From Planctomycetota bacterium (GTDB lineage: Bacteria; Planctomycetota; Phycisphaerae; Sedimentisphaerales; UBA12454): a stretch of DNA of 37,033 nt. The stretch is taken from contig JAKJEQ010000008.1 in assembly GCA_022705345.1 (NCBI GenBank), positions 1 through 37,033 on the forward strand, given 5' to 3'. A program made the translations under genes and the position numbers. A model generated the notes under the pieces. It made no database searches, was not told where the DNA came from, and saw only the letters and a program-made list of their open reading frames with translations. Below are positions 1 to 7,985 of this stretch, in pieces (the first letter of the stretch is position 1; each line of letters opens with the position of its first letter).

Positions 1-320
1 AGTTTGCCGCCAGAGATGAAAAGATATAATCCGAGAATGGCGAGGATGAAGCCAAAAAACAGACTGAACAATTTGCCTGGGATATAATTTATGATGACAG
101 CTCCAGCTATTGCGCCTGGGACAGCGGCAAGAGAGAAGAGCAAACCGGCCTTGTAATCGATCCTTTTCATTTTTGCGTATGCAAGACTGCCGGAAAAGGC
201 ATTAACGCAGATAACCGACAGAGAAATGGCGGTAATAAAACCCCCGCCGGCGCCGATTAAGGAGCCGATTGTGCCGGTTGCGATACCCAATAAAATCCAG
301 CCTAAAATCTCTGCAAACAT
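1..320 (-). CDS. TSUP-family (TauE/SafE) membrane transporter, partial
   Basis: This is the N-terminal 106 codons of a gene that runs off the window start. The protein opens with a hydrophobic helix ending in the family signature GSLIGAGGGFI, followed by NAFSGSLAYAKMKRIDYKAG, the segment typical of sulfite/organosulfonate exporters of the TauE/SafE (TSUP) family in the inner membrane. Further hydrophobic helices follow. The ATG at 318-320 has GGAAGG just upstream. Compared with the usual family pattern, about 20 residues normally found between GGGFI and the 'GTSL..V' stretch are absent, with no frameshift. The substrate cannot be told from the sequence. Confidence 0.8.
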   Translation of the reverse strand, partial: MFAEILGWILLGIATGTIGSLIGAGGGFITAISLSVICVNAFSGSLAYAKMKRIDYKAGLLFSLAAVPGAIAGAVIINYIPGKLFSLFFGFILAILGLYLFISGGK

Positions 321-345
321 CCATTTCCTTCCAACGTAAATCTTT

Positions 346-389
346 TTGATTTTATAATTTTGGCGTGTATTATATAGCCGTTAACGGCT
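346..389 (+). promoter_or_regulatory. Putative sigma-70 promoter with palindromic operator
   Basis: A TTGATT hexamer at 346-351 and TATTAT at 368-373 are separated by 16 bases. A perfect 14-base palindrome, AGCCGTTAACGGCT, at 376-389 covers the expected start of transcription and would suit a dimeric repressor. The arrangement is inferred; no regulator is identified. Confidence 0.4.
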
Positions 390-412
390 TTAGGAAAGCA
401 TAGCAGCAGAAA

Positions 413-898
413 ATGTTCGAAAAATTTTACAGAGCGGTTTTTTTTTCCTTATTCTCTTTGATAGGGATATTGTCTGTCTCTTTGGCTATTCTTGGTCCTG
501 AATGGAAGCACCTTTATAGAATAAAAGCCGCTACTGTTCATTCTGAGCAGGGCAACGCCAAAATCGAGCAGCTTCTTGACGACCATCAATCGCTGATTAA
601 CCTGATAAAAAGCGACCCGAATGTTCTGATGCGAATAGCGCCGGCAGAGCTTGGCGAAATGCCAGGGGACCCAAACGCGTTTGTAACGAAATTATCATCC
701 GATGCGTTGTCACAAGCGAAAGCTGTTATTGAACAGACGGCGGCGGAAAATGCGGCAGAGAGTACCCAAATTCCCCAATGGCTGCTTCGAGCGACGTTAG
801 ACTCTTCACGTATTATATTGTTCACGGCAGGCGCAGGGCTGATTCTGGTTTCATTTGTTTGTTTCAGCACACCTGCGGGCAAATCGAAAAAAGACTGA
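413..898 (+). CDS. Hypothetical protein with two transmembrane segments
   Basis: The 161-residue protein has a hydrophobic N-terminal segment at about residues 8-28 and a second one at about 132-152. Between them is a roughly 100-residue hydrophilic, Glu/Ala/Gln-rich stretch that probably lies on one side of the inner membrane. No known domain is recognised. Its TGA stop overlaps the ATG of the following dihydrouridine synthase gene by one base (TGATG), so the two are almost certainly translationally coupled. The start has only a weak Shine-Dalgarno sequence. Confidence 0.65.
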   Translation: MFEKFYRAVFFSLFSLIGILSVSLAILGPEWKHLYRIKAATVHSEQGNAKIEQLLDDHQSLINLIKSDPNVLMRIAPAELGEMPGDPNAFVTKLSSDALSQAKAVIEQTAAENAAESTQIPQWLLRATLDSSRIILFTAGAGLILVSFVCFSTPAGKSKKD

Positions 899-1872
899 TG
901 CAGATAGGAAGTATAAAATTTAAAAGGCCTATGCTGCAGGCAGCTCTTAGCGGCTATACCGATCGGGCGATGAGAATGCTGGCGAGGCGGTTCGGATGCG
1001 AACTGACTTTCAGCGGTGTGATGCTCGATAAAAGCGCGTGTCATAAATCCGTGCTGAGGATGAAAAATTATCAAATCCTTGACGACGAACACCCTATCGG
1101 CGGACAACTGCTGGGAACCGATCCGAAAATAATGGCACAGGCTGCACAAAATTTTGTTAACCAGGGTTATGATGTGATTGATTTGAATTTTGCCTGTCCA
1201 GCGCCAAAAGTTCTGCGAAGAGGCAGAGGCGGCGCAATGCTTGATAACCCCCGGCTGATAATAGAAATATTTCGGGGGGTCAGAGACGCTGTTAAAATTC
1301 CGCTTATGATGAAACTGCGAATCGGAATCGATGAAAGCGAAGCGGCGCGCGAAGATTTTTGGCGGATTTGCGAAGAAGCTATTACCGGCGGAATTGATGC
1401 ATTGATAGTGCACGGCAGAACTACATCGCAATATTTCAGAGGAAAGGCGGACTGGAGCGTATTGGCTGAGCTGAAGAAAAAATATCCTCAGGCGACGATT
1501 ATCGGCAGCGGGGATTTGTTCGAAGCGGCTGATATTATAGAAAAAAAGAAAACGGCCTGCGTTGACGGAGTTGCTATTGCGCGCGGCGCGATTGGCAAGC
1601 CGTGGCTTTTCAGGCAGATAACTGACCTGCTTGATGGTAAGGAAGAAATATTTAAACCCGATACTACAGAGCAGGGGCGAATAATACTCGACCACCTTAA
1701 TATGCTTGCGGAATTGTACGAGCCGAAGAAACGCGTGTGGTATTTCAGAAAATTTTTGGCACATTACAGCAAGGCACATACAGGCGGCAGGAAACTGAAA
1801 ATGGAACTTGTGACGGCTCACGATGAGGACCAATTGAGGACGGCTATAAAAAAATGGTATGACGTCAGTTGA
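898..1872 (+). CDS. dus: tRNA-dihydrouridine synthase
   Basis: FMN-dependent reductase of the Dus family, which reduces uridines in the tRNA D-loop using NAD(P)H. The 324-residue protein has a TIM-barrel layout. The catalytic-loop cysteine is Cys100 in DLNFACPAPK, followed by the Gly-rich RRGRGGAML. The flavin/phosphate region includes MKLRIGID (about 139-146), LIVHGRTT (about 169-176), IIGSGDL and the closing GVAIARGAIGKPWLF. The open frame extends 40 codons upstream, but that part lies inside the preceding gene; the ATG at 898, overlapping the previous stop, is the natural start. The N-terminal 'LQAALSGYTD' replaces the usual 'LAPMAGVTD', a mild divergence. Confidence 0.92.
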   Translation: MQIGSIKFKRPMLQAALSGYTDRAMRMLARRFGCELTFSGVMLDKSACHKSVLRMKNYQILDDEHPIGGQLLGTDPKIMAQAAQNFVNQGYDVIDLNFACPAPKVLRRGRGGAMLDNPRLIIEIFRGVRDAVKIPLMMKLRIGIDESEAAREDFWRICEEAITGGIDALIVHGRTTSQYFRGKADWSVLAELKKKYPQATIIGSGDLFEAADIIEKKKTACVDGVAIARGAIGKPWLFRQITDLLDGKEEIFKPDTTEQGRIILDHLNMLAELYEPKKRVWYFRKFLAHYSKAHTGGRKLKMELVTAHDEDQLRTAIKKWYDVS

Positions 1873-1893
1873 TTCCTGTGGTATTATGTAACT

Positions 1894-2373
1894 ATGGCGA
1901 AAGACGAAAAAAAGAGCAAGCACATACCGAAAATGGAGAACCGCAAGGCTTTCTTCGATTATGAGATAGTCGAAAAGATTGAGGCGGGGATGTCTCTTTT
2001 CGGCAGCGAAGTCAAATCACTGCGTTTAGGCGGCGCGGATTTGACCGGTTCTTTTGCTCGAATCGACGGCAATGAATGCTGGCTCCACGGCTGCAATATA
2101 GCACCATACAAAGAGGCGAATATTCGCAATCATGACCCGCTGCGGAAACGAAAGCTGCTGCTGCACAAGAAGCAGATATTAAAAATCAGCAATAAACTTC
2201 AGCAAAAGGGTTTGACACTTATTCCGCTTCGAATATATTTTTCGGAACATGGATTTGCGAAAATAGAACTGGCACTGGCCACGGGCAAACGCAAATACGA
2301 TAAACGTGAAAAGCTTAAACAAAAACAGCAAAAAGGCGATATCGACAGAGGCATGAAAAAATACAGGAGATAA
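1894..2373 (+). CDS. smpB: SsrA-binding protein SmpB
   Basis: Small basic protein (159 residues) that binds tmRNA and brings it to stalled ribosomes for trans-translation. Family hallmarks are visible throughout: ENRKAFFDYEIVEKIEAGM, LFGSEVKSLR, ADLTGSFARI, the HDPLRKRKLLL segment and the Lys/Arg-rich C-terminal tail ending GMKKYRR, which inserts into the decoding site. It lies 21 bases downstream of dus and 4 bases upstream of dinD, with an AGGAGA near its end serving the next gene, so it looks like part of a + strand operon. Confidence 0.95.
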   Translation: MAKDEKKSKHIPKMENRKAFFDYEIVEKIEAGMSLFGSEVKSLRLGGADLTGSFARIDGNECWLHGCNIAPYKEANIRNHDPLRKRKLLLHKKQILKISNKLQQKGLTLIPLRIYFSEHGFAKIELALATGKRKYDKREKLKQKQQKGDIDRGMKKYRR

Positions 2374-2377
2374 TGTT

Positions 2378-3220
2378 ATGGATAACAATATTTTAAAAGC
2401 GCCAACAGGCAATGATTCGCCATTTGAAAAAATAAAGCGAACCAATGAAGCCGGTAACGAATATTGGTCAAGCAGGGATTTCGCACAGATTTTGGGCTAT
2501 AGCGATTATCGCAATTTTGAACAGGTAATAAAAAAGGCCAAGACAGCTTGTTTTAACAGCGGACAACGCATAGAGGATCATTTCGTTGATATCACCGAAA
2601 TGATCGAGATTGGCAAAGGCGGCCAAAGATCTGTAAATTCGGTATATATGTCTCGTTACGCATGTTATCTAATCGTGCAAAATGCTGATCCGAGTAAAGA
2701 AATTGTTGCATTAGGACAAACTTATTTTGCTCTACAAACACGCAAACAGGAAGTTTCTGAACAGGATACAGAAGATCAAAGGCGTTTGTTACTCCGAGAA
2801 GAAATGAAAACACATAATGTTCGACTTGCAGGAGCAGCAAAAGAAGCAGGAGTGGTGAAGGCAACAGATTATGCAATTTTTCAAAATCATGGGTATATAG
2901 GTCTTTATGGCGGATTGACAGCGCAGGACATACATAGGCGTAAGATGCTCAAGAAAAGTCAATCCATTCTTGATCATATGGGAAGCACAGAACTTGCTGC
3001 CAATCTTTTCAGAGCAACTCAAACCGAAGAAAAGCTTCGTCGTGAAAATATCAAAGGCAAAGATAACGCTAATCGTACCCATAAAGAAGTTGGCGTAAAA
3101 ATCCGTCAAACTATCAAAGAACTTGGCGGCACAATGCCCGAGAATCTACCTATTGCTGAAGATATTAAAAAAATAGAATCAAAACAAAAAAAATTACTGA
3201 AAGAAGCAAAACAGGATTAA
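2378..3220 (+). CDS. dinD: DinD-like DNA damage-inducible protein
   Basis: A 280-residue protein matching the DinD family. The N-terminal half resembles a BRO-N-type DNA-binding domain (YWSSRDFAQILGYSDYRNFEQVI, VYMSRYACYLIVQNADPSKEIVALGQTYFA), followed by the DinD-typical region ATDYAIFQNHGYIGLYGGL and a charged Lys-rich tail. In Escherichia coli the homologue is SOS-induced and modulates RecA filaments; that role is family knowledge, not shown here. The start is an ATG 6 bases after AGGAGA and only 4 bases after smpB. No LexA-type box is visible in front of it, so it is probably expressed with smpB rather than from its own SOS promoter. Confidence 0.88.
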   Translation: MDNNILKAPTGNDSPFEKIKRTNEAGNEYWSSRDFAQILGYSDYRNFEQVIKKAKTACFNSGQRIEDHFVDITEMIEIGKGGQRSVNSVYMSRYACYLIVQNADPSKEIVALGQTYFALQTRKQEVSEQDTEDQRRLLLREEMKTHNVRLAGAAKEAGVVKATDYAIFQNHGYIGLYGGLTAQDIHRRKMLKKSQSILDHMGSTELAANLFRATQTEEKLRRENIKGKDNANRTHKEVGVKIRQTIKELGGTMPENLPIAEDIKKIESKQKKLLKEAKQD

Positions 3221-3234
3221 ACTCGGAGTTTACT

Positions 3235-3609
3235 ATGGCAGACGAAAAAAAACAGGAAAAGAAAATTATTATCGATGAAGACTGGAAGAACAAGGCACAG
3301 CGCGAAAAGGAAGAGTTAAAAGAAAAAGAAGTTGAAGAAGAAACTCACGAACATGAACACGAACTGCCGACGGGAGATTTCAACTCGCTTGTCAGTCTGC
3401 TTGCTACGCAGGCGATGTTTTCGCTTGGATTGATCGCAACAGAAAAAGGCAAAGAGCCGCCAAAGGACTTGAAACTTGCGAAGTTTCATATCGATATGCT
3501 CGATGCGCTCGAACAGAAGACGAAAAACAATTTAAGCGAGCAGGAACAAAAGTTTCTTTCGACAACACTGGCTCAGTTGAGAATGGCTTTTGTTGAGATG
3601 TCAAAATAA
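3235..3609 (+). CDS. DUF1844 domain-containing protein
   Basis: A 124-residue acidic, soluble protein. The first 45 residues are charged and low-complexity (runs of Lys/Glu, then a His/Glu run EETHEHEHEL). The remaining part is the DUF1844 domain: DFNSLVSLLATQAMFSLGLI, then LAKFHIDMLDALEQKTKNNL and EQKFLSTTLAQLRMAFVEM. The function of the family is not established. It sits 14 bases after dinD and 3 bases before trpC, in the same transcription unit. Confidence 0.88.
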   Translation: MADEKKQEKKIIIDEDWKNKAQREKEELKEKEVEEETHEHEHELPTGDFNSLVSLLATQAMFSLGLIATEKGKEPPKDLKLAKFHIDMLDALEQKTKNNLSEQEQKFLSTTLAQLRMAFVEMSK

Positions 3610-3612
3610 GCA

Positions 3613-4422
3613 GTGGCTAATATATTAAAAGAAATTATCGATTATAAACGCGTTGAAGTTGCGCAGCGGAAAACGATTGTTCCAATCGAGAAATTGAAGG
3701 AACAGGCGGAGCAAACGCCGAAATGCCGGAATTTTTACAAGGCGGTGACAAAGCAAAATCCGCGAGGCATAAATATAATTGCGGAAGTAAAGAAAGCATC
3801 TCCATCGGCCGGTTTGATTCGTCCGGACTTCGATCCTGTACAGATCGCGAAAATTTACGAACAAAGCGGCGCGGACGCGATAAGCGTATTGACAGACGAA
3901 AAATATTTTCAGGGGAAATTAGAATATTTGACACAAGTTAAAAACGCTGTCTCAGTTCCAGTCCTTCGCAAAGATTTTATAATAGATGAATATCAGATTT
4001 ATGAAGCTCGTGCCGCGGGGGCCGATGCTATATTGCTTATCGCAGAGACTTTTGAGCCGACGGAGGGAAGATTTGTAGATTTGATGATTCTTGCGGCGGA
4101 ACTGACGCTGACGGTTCTTTTGGAAGTGCATTGCGCCGATTCGCTTCTTCGGGCAAGAAGCATGATCGGTTTTCCGAAAGCTCATTACAGTATTATAGGA
4201 ATAAATAATCGAAACCTTGAAACAATGAAGGTCGATTTGAATACGACTATAAGGCTGGCGGAGCTTGCGGATTTGCAGAAAGGCCTTGTCGCTGAAAGCG
4301 GATTGAAAACGAGAGAGGATATTCAAAAAGTAAAACGCTGCGGAGCTTCCGCTGTTCTTATTGGTGAAACGCTTTGCAAGTCTCCTGACATTACCGCAAA
4401 ATTCAGAGAGCTTTTCAGTTAA
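3613..4422 (+). CDS. trpC: Indole-3-glycerol phosphate synthase
   Basis: Catalyses ring closure of carboxyphenylamino-deoxyribulose phosphate to indole-3-glycerol phosphate in tryptophan synthesis. The 269-residue (beta/alpha)8 protein shows the family motifs in order: IIAEVKKASPSAGLI with the catalytic Lys, GADAISVLTDEKYFQG, VPVLRKDFIIDEYQIYEAR, GADAILLIAE, LLEVH, IIGINNRNLETMKVD, VAESGLKTREDI and VLIGETLCKS. The start is GTG at 3613, three bases after the DUF1844 stop, without a strong Shine-Dalgarno sequence, so coupling is likely. No other trp gene is in the window. Its 3' end overlaps the convergent lpxB by four bases. Confidence 0.95.
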   Translation: MANILKEIIDYKRVEVAQRKTIVPIEKLKEQAEQTPKCRNFYKAVTKQNPRGINIIAEVKKASPSAGLIRPDFDPVQIAKIYEQSGADAISVLTDEKYFQGKLEYLTQVKNAVSVPVLRKDFIIDEYQIYEARAAGADAILLIAETFEPTEGRFVDLMILAAELTLTVLLEVHCADSLLRARSMIGFPKAHYSIIGINNRNLETMKVDLNTTIRLAELADLQKGLVAESGLKTREDIQKVKRCGASAVLIGETLCKSPDITAKFRELFS

Positions 4423-5570
4423 TTTTGTTTTACCAGTTGGTCAATGATCATTTGTGCGGCGTTCTCTGAAGCATTCAAACCAATCAACGGTTTTGTAAGG
4501 TCTGCAAGGGCCTGGCTTAATTCGTTTAATTTTACAGGATTATTCAGCAGGGATTCCGCGGCGTTTGCGATTGGGGCGGTGGAGTCGAAGTAAGGCATAA
4601 ACTCTGGGACCAATTCTTTTTCGGAGAGAATATTCACCAGAGACAAAAATTTAGTTTTAACAATTCTTTTGCCGACGAGGTTCCATAGAAACTTGCTCGA
4701 CTGGTACATGATAACCATAGGGCATGCGGCGGCGGCAACCTGCAAAGTAGCGGAGCCGCTGGCGACAAAAGAGAAATCTACTTTTTTGGCCGTATTGAAA
4801 ACCGAATCTACGGTATATTCACATCGCAGGGATTTTATGTCTGAGCTTCGGAGCTGTGCGGCGACTTTTTCGTTTGCCGCGACTACGGTTATTTTTACTC
4901 CGGGATGACGCGCTTTTATTTTTCGTGCTATCTCGAGCATCGCAGGCCAGAGAGATTTTATTTCCGCGGAGCGAGAACCTGGCATAAGCGCGATATGTGC
5001 TTTCGAAACCGAAAAAGTTTTGTAAGTTTTTATGTTTACAGAACCAGGATCGATGTCTTCCAGCAAAGGATTGCCTACAAATTTGCATTCAAGACCTCGT
5101 GAAGCGAACCACTGGGGCTCAAAGGGTAATATGGCGGCCAGGCCGGCGGTACAAAGGTCTTTTAGTTTTTTGATTCGCCACTCGGCCCATGCCCAAAGCT
5201 GGGGCGCAACATAAAAAAATGTCTTTGTTCCGGCGTTTTTGGCGGCTTTTGCAATGTGGAAATTGAAGCTGGGTGAATCGCAAACGACTATTAAATCCGG
5301 TTTGGAGGAATCAAAAAGAGCCTTGGCTTGCTTTACGGCGTTATAAAAGAAAAATATCTGCCCAAAGGCGTTGTAGGTCATAGCGGCACGGTCGGTTGTG
5401 TTAACAATGATAGAACAGCCGGCCTGAGCCATATTCGGGCCTCCAAAACCGACAAACTCAAAATTATAAGGTTCTGATTTTAAAGCATTTATGAGTTTTG
5501 CGCAAAGTCTGTCGCCGCTGGGTTCTGCGGAACTGAAGAAAATCCTGTATTTCCTATTGATATCATCCAT
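4419..5570 (-). CDS. lpxB: Lipid-A-disaccharide synthase
   Basis: GT19-family glycosyltransferase that joins UDP-diacylglucosamine and lipid X to make the lipid A disaccharide at the inner membrane. The protein shows FFSSAEPSGDRLCAKLI near the N-terminus, VCDSPSFNFHIAKAAK, FFYVAPQLWAWAEWR, AAILPFEP, FVGNPLLE, HIALMPGSRSAEI and the later FVASGSATLQVAA, all in family order. The start chosen is ATG at 5570 (383 residues), because an AGG lies just upstream; a GTG 15 bases earlier has no ribosome site. It implies an outer membrane with lipopolysaccharide. It stands alone, convergent with trpC, with no other lpx genes near. Confidence 0.93.
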   Translation of the reverse strand: MDDINRKYRIFFSSAEPSGDRLCAKLINALKSEPYNFEFVGFGGPNMAQAGCSIIVNTTDRAAMTYNAFGQIFFFYNAVKQAKALFDSSKPDLIVVCDSPSFNFHIAKAAKNAGTKTFFYVAPQLWAWAEWRIKKLKDLCTAGLAAILPFEPQWFASRGLECKFVGNPLLEDIDPGSVNIKTYKTFSVSKAHIALMPGSRSAEIKSLWPAMLEIARKIKARHPGVKITVVAANEKVAAQLRSSDIKSLRCEYTVDSVFNTAKKVDFSFVASGSATLQVAAAACPMVIMYQSSKFLWNLVGKRIVKTKFLSLVNILSEKELVPEFMPYFDSTAPIANAAESLLNNPVKLNELSQALADLTKPLIGLNASENAAQMIIDQLVKQN

Positions 5571-5716
5571 AAGACCTAAATACACAATAATTTATAATAA
5601 TCAAGAAATAAACCGCAAAAAGGCTGCTCATGAAATCTGGGTAATAAAGGTTTGTATTAGGGCAAATTTAAGTGAACATACTATATCTTATTATACAAAA
5701 TTTTGGGTTTTTGTAC

Positions 5717-5745
5717 TTGCTTTTGCTAAATTAATTACCTATAAT
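5717..5745 (+). promoter_or_regulatory. Putative sigma-70 promoter of the first dockerin-like gene
   Basis: A consensus TATAAT at 5740-5745 lies 17 bases after TTGCTT at 5717-5722. It is about 45 bases ahead of the ATG at 5789, inside an AT-rich gap with no other gene. Confidence 0.55.
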
Positions 5746-5788
5746 ACAGTTTAATCAGCCTGAGAGAATTAGATAGTATTTGGACGTT

Positions 5789-6703
5789 ATGAGTTTAAAA
5801 AGGTTACAATGTGGGCGGCTGATACTCCTTCTATTGAGTACCGTGTTTGCAGTCTGTTCATTTGGCGCACCGTTTAACGGCAATTTCGAATTATACGATT
5901 ATAATGAGTCTACATATAGAAACGATCCGAACGGCTGGTACACGGAAAATGAGGTTACAGTTGTGCAAAATGTTAATCCTCTTCCAAGCCAGGGTTCGAA
6001 AGAGAACTGGATCATAAACTTAAATACCGGTCTTTTCCCTTTTAAAGGCGAATCATGTTTATTGCTTAGCAGCGGCGACTCAGATTTAGATTATGGATTA
6101 GCTTCTCAAAACATATCAATCGAGGAAGGCGACAAACTTACAGGCGCGTATTTTTTCGGAGCATGCGATTACAACCCTTTTATTGACTGGGCGGGAATAA
6201 AACTTGTGCCGATAGCAGATTCAAATCTTGAGGAAATAGTAGTAGTCTATGAAGATATTCAATTAATAGGAACATACGGCTCGTTTGGGGGGTGGAAGAC
6301 GTTCAATCGGTTTTTTACCGCTGATGAAGTTGGAGATTATAATCTTGTGATTACAGTAAATGATTACCAGGATAATTATCTTGAGACTTATCTTGCTGTA
6401 GATTCGATTATGTTATGCAAACAGCAGGATGAAACTGTTCCACCGGAAAAGGGAGACTTTAACTGCGATTGTAAGGTAAATTTCGAGGATTATACGATTT
6501 ATGCCAACGATTGGATGTACGACTGCAATAATGCAATAATGTATGAGATTTTTTATGAGTATCCATATCGAACATCGTATGTTTATGACCCGAATTGCAA
6601 TTGCCTTTTGGGCACAGACATAACTCTGGATGGGCCTGTGGACGTTTGTGATTTGAAAGTGTTTTCTGAAAACTGGCTTGAAGGAATAAAAGAAGAAGAA
6701 TAG
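5789..6703 (+). CDS. Secreted protein with C-terminal dockerin-like repeats (paralogue 1)
   Basis: Starts with a signal peptide (Arg/Lys, then LILLLLSTVFAVCSFGA, cleavage near residue 27) and the mature sequence NGNFELYDY. The middle part, about residues 30-210, looks like a beta-sandwich (GDKLTGAYFFGACDYNPF, LVITVNDYQDNY, YLAVDSIMLC). The C-terminus carries two Ca-loop-like repeats, GDFNCDCKVNFEDYTIYANDW and LDGPVDVCDLKVFSENWLEG, resembling type I dockerin repeats as used by Phycisphaerae secreted proteins. No cohesin is visible. ATG 5789 is preferred over the upstream TTG at 5780. It is clearly paralogous to the next gene, so the pair arose by tandem duplication. Binding target unknown. Confidence 0.8.
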   Translation: MSLKRLQCGRLILLLLSTVFAVCSFGAPFNGNFELYDYNESTYRNDPNGWYTENEVTVVQNVNPLPSQGSKENWIINLNTGLFPFKGESCLLLSSGDSDLDYGLASQNISIEEGDKLTGAYFFGACDYNPFIDWAGIKLVPIADSNLEEIVVVYEDIQLIGTYGSFGGWKTFNRFFTADEVGDYNLVITVNDYQDNYLETYLAVDSIMLCKQQDETVPPEKGDFNCDCKVNFEDYTIYANDWMYDCNNAIMYEIFYEYPYRTSYVYDPNCNCLLGTDITLDGPVDVCDLKVFSENWLEGIKEEE

Positions 6704-6705
6704 TG

Positions 6706-6923
6706 CTTAAATCAAACTGACGATTTTGATAATGATACTTCTATAACTCATTATTCAATAAATGATAACACACTTTATAATTTATAGTTTGAGATTGCTT
6801 CCCCCGCCTGCGCGGGGGTAAACTTCCTGGCAATGACAAAAATGACGTTTGTATGTCATTGCGAGGCTGTCCGCAGACAGCCGTGGCAATCTCAACCTCT
6901 GAATCGGTCAGTTTGAGACTTAA
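6706..6923. repeat. Nested inverted-repeat element between the dockerin paralogues
   Basis: Several complementary arms are nested. Outer ends: CTTAAATCAAACTGAC at 6706-6721 against GTCAGTTTGAGACTTAA at 6907-6923 (two-base indel). Middle: GAGATTGC at 6791-6798 against GCAATCTC at 6886-6893. Inner: TGGCAATGACA at 6828-6838 against TGTCATTGCGAGG near 6854-6866. Each half also holds its own small hairpin: CCCCCGC/GCGGGGG at about 6801-6818 and GGCTGT/ACAGCC near 6865-6882. It has the look of a REP- or MITE-like palindromic unit; no coding capacity was found. Confidence 0.55.
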
Positions 6924-6968
6924 ATTATTTTATTATTCTTATTTATTTTTGAAAAATAAAAAATCAGA

Positions 6969-7862
6969 ATGAGTTTTGATCATTTACAAAGCTGGAGAAT
7001 CATCATTATTCTATTTGGCATTTTGTCTATAAGCCAGGCGGCCATTGAGCCAAACAACGGCAATTTCGAATTAGGTGATTTAGATGAAGTACTCAATATA
7101 AACTTTCCGGCAGGCTGGTTTCATGACGCGAATTACGCATCCGTAGTCACCCATTTTACACCTCCAAGCGGTCAAAGATGGAAAAAAACGGACGACCTTT
7201 TGCCGTTCGAGGGTAATTCTTTTGTTTTGCTCAGTACCGGTTCTGAAGATGCTTCAATACCAGATTCCAACTATGTGCATATCTGGCAAAATATTACAGT
7301 TGCTCAAGGCGATAAACTTACAGGGGTGTTTTATTTCGGGACAACCGATTATATAGTATCCGGATATTTTAATGACTGGGCAGAGATAAAAATAGTCCAT
7401 TCTAATGATCCTAATCTTAACAGAATGATACAAGAAGTTTCAATAGAAGAAGTGGGCAGCCATAGTTCAATGAGCGGATGGAAAAAATTCGAACATATTT
7501 TTGAGGCAAACGAAACAGGAACCTATACGCTTGTAATCCGTGTGAGTGATTATAAGGATTCGATGCTGCCGAGCTATTTGGCAGTCGACAGTATGGTATT
7601 GTGCCGTAATCCATCCGGGGCGGGCGATTTTAACGCAGATTGCATTGTAAACTTCGAGGATTTCGCCTTTTTCGCTGCTGACTGGCTGTTTAACTGTAAA
7701 GACCCGGCAATTCATGATGATCCGATAGCCGATGCCAATTATTATAACGACATTTACAGCAACTGTCTTCTTGGTACGGATCTGGACGACAGCGGGCCTG
7801 TTGATTTTAATGACATAAGGATTTTGTCTGACGGGTGGCTAGAAGGCATAAAAGAAGAATAA
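6969..7862 (+). CDS. Secreted protein with C-terminal dockerin-like repeats (paralogue 2)
   Basis: A 297-residue protein with a signal peptide (IIIILFGILSISQAA, cleavage near residue 25) followed by PNNGNFELGD, the same opening as paralogue 1. Shared landmarks include F(K/E)G(E/N)S, the GDKLTG..(Y/F)FG..DY segment, NDWAEIKIV, GWKKFEHIF, YLAVDSMVLC and the closing WLEGIKEE. The two Ca-loop-like repeats are GDFNADCIVNFEDFAFFAADW and DDSGPVDFNDIRILSDGWLEG. It is exported and probably attached to or displayed at the cell surface. The ATG at 6969 has no clear Shine-Dalgarno sequence. Function beyond the repeat type is not recognised. Confidence 0.8.
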   Translation: MSFDHLQSWRIIIILFGILSISQAAIEPNNGNFELGDLDEVLNINFPAGWFHDANYASVVTHFTPPSGQRWKKTDDLLPFEGNSFVLLSTGSEDASIPDSNYVHIWQNITVAQGDKLTGVFYFGTTDYIVSGYFNDWAEIKIVHSNDPNLNRMIQEVSIEEVGSHSSMSGWKKFEHIFEANETGTYTLVIRVSDYKDSMLPSYLAVDSMVLCRNPSGAGDFNADCIVNFEDFAFFAADWLFNCKDPAIHDDPIADANYYNDIYSNCLLGTDLDDSGPVDFNDIRILSDGWLEGIKEE

Positions 7863-7985
7863 ATCCCCCTTTACTTTATGTGTTTTTGTTCATTTTTCCC
7901 CTATAAAATTTTGAGACTGGAATTATAAGCTCTTTTCTGGTATAAGTTAGCACTCTATTTATTCATTTGATTTGCAGGATTTATA

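Noticed and set aside
586-1923. Long antisense open frame opposite the membrane protein and dus genes
   Set aside because: The plus-strand Dus motifs are unmistakable; the antisense protein has no recognisable domain and no good ribosome site.
7947-7955. TTAGCACTC, half of a CIRCE (HrcA) operator
   Set aside because: The matching GAGTGCTAA half is absent at the required distance and the downstream gene is a phosphoesterase, so this is a chance match.
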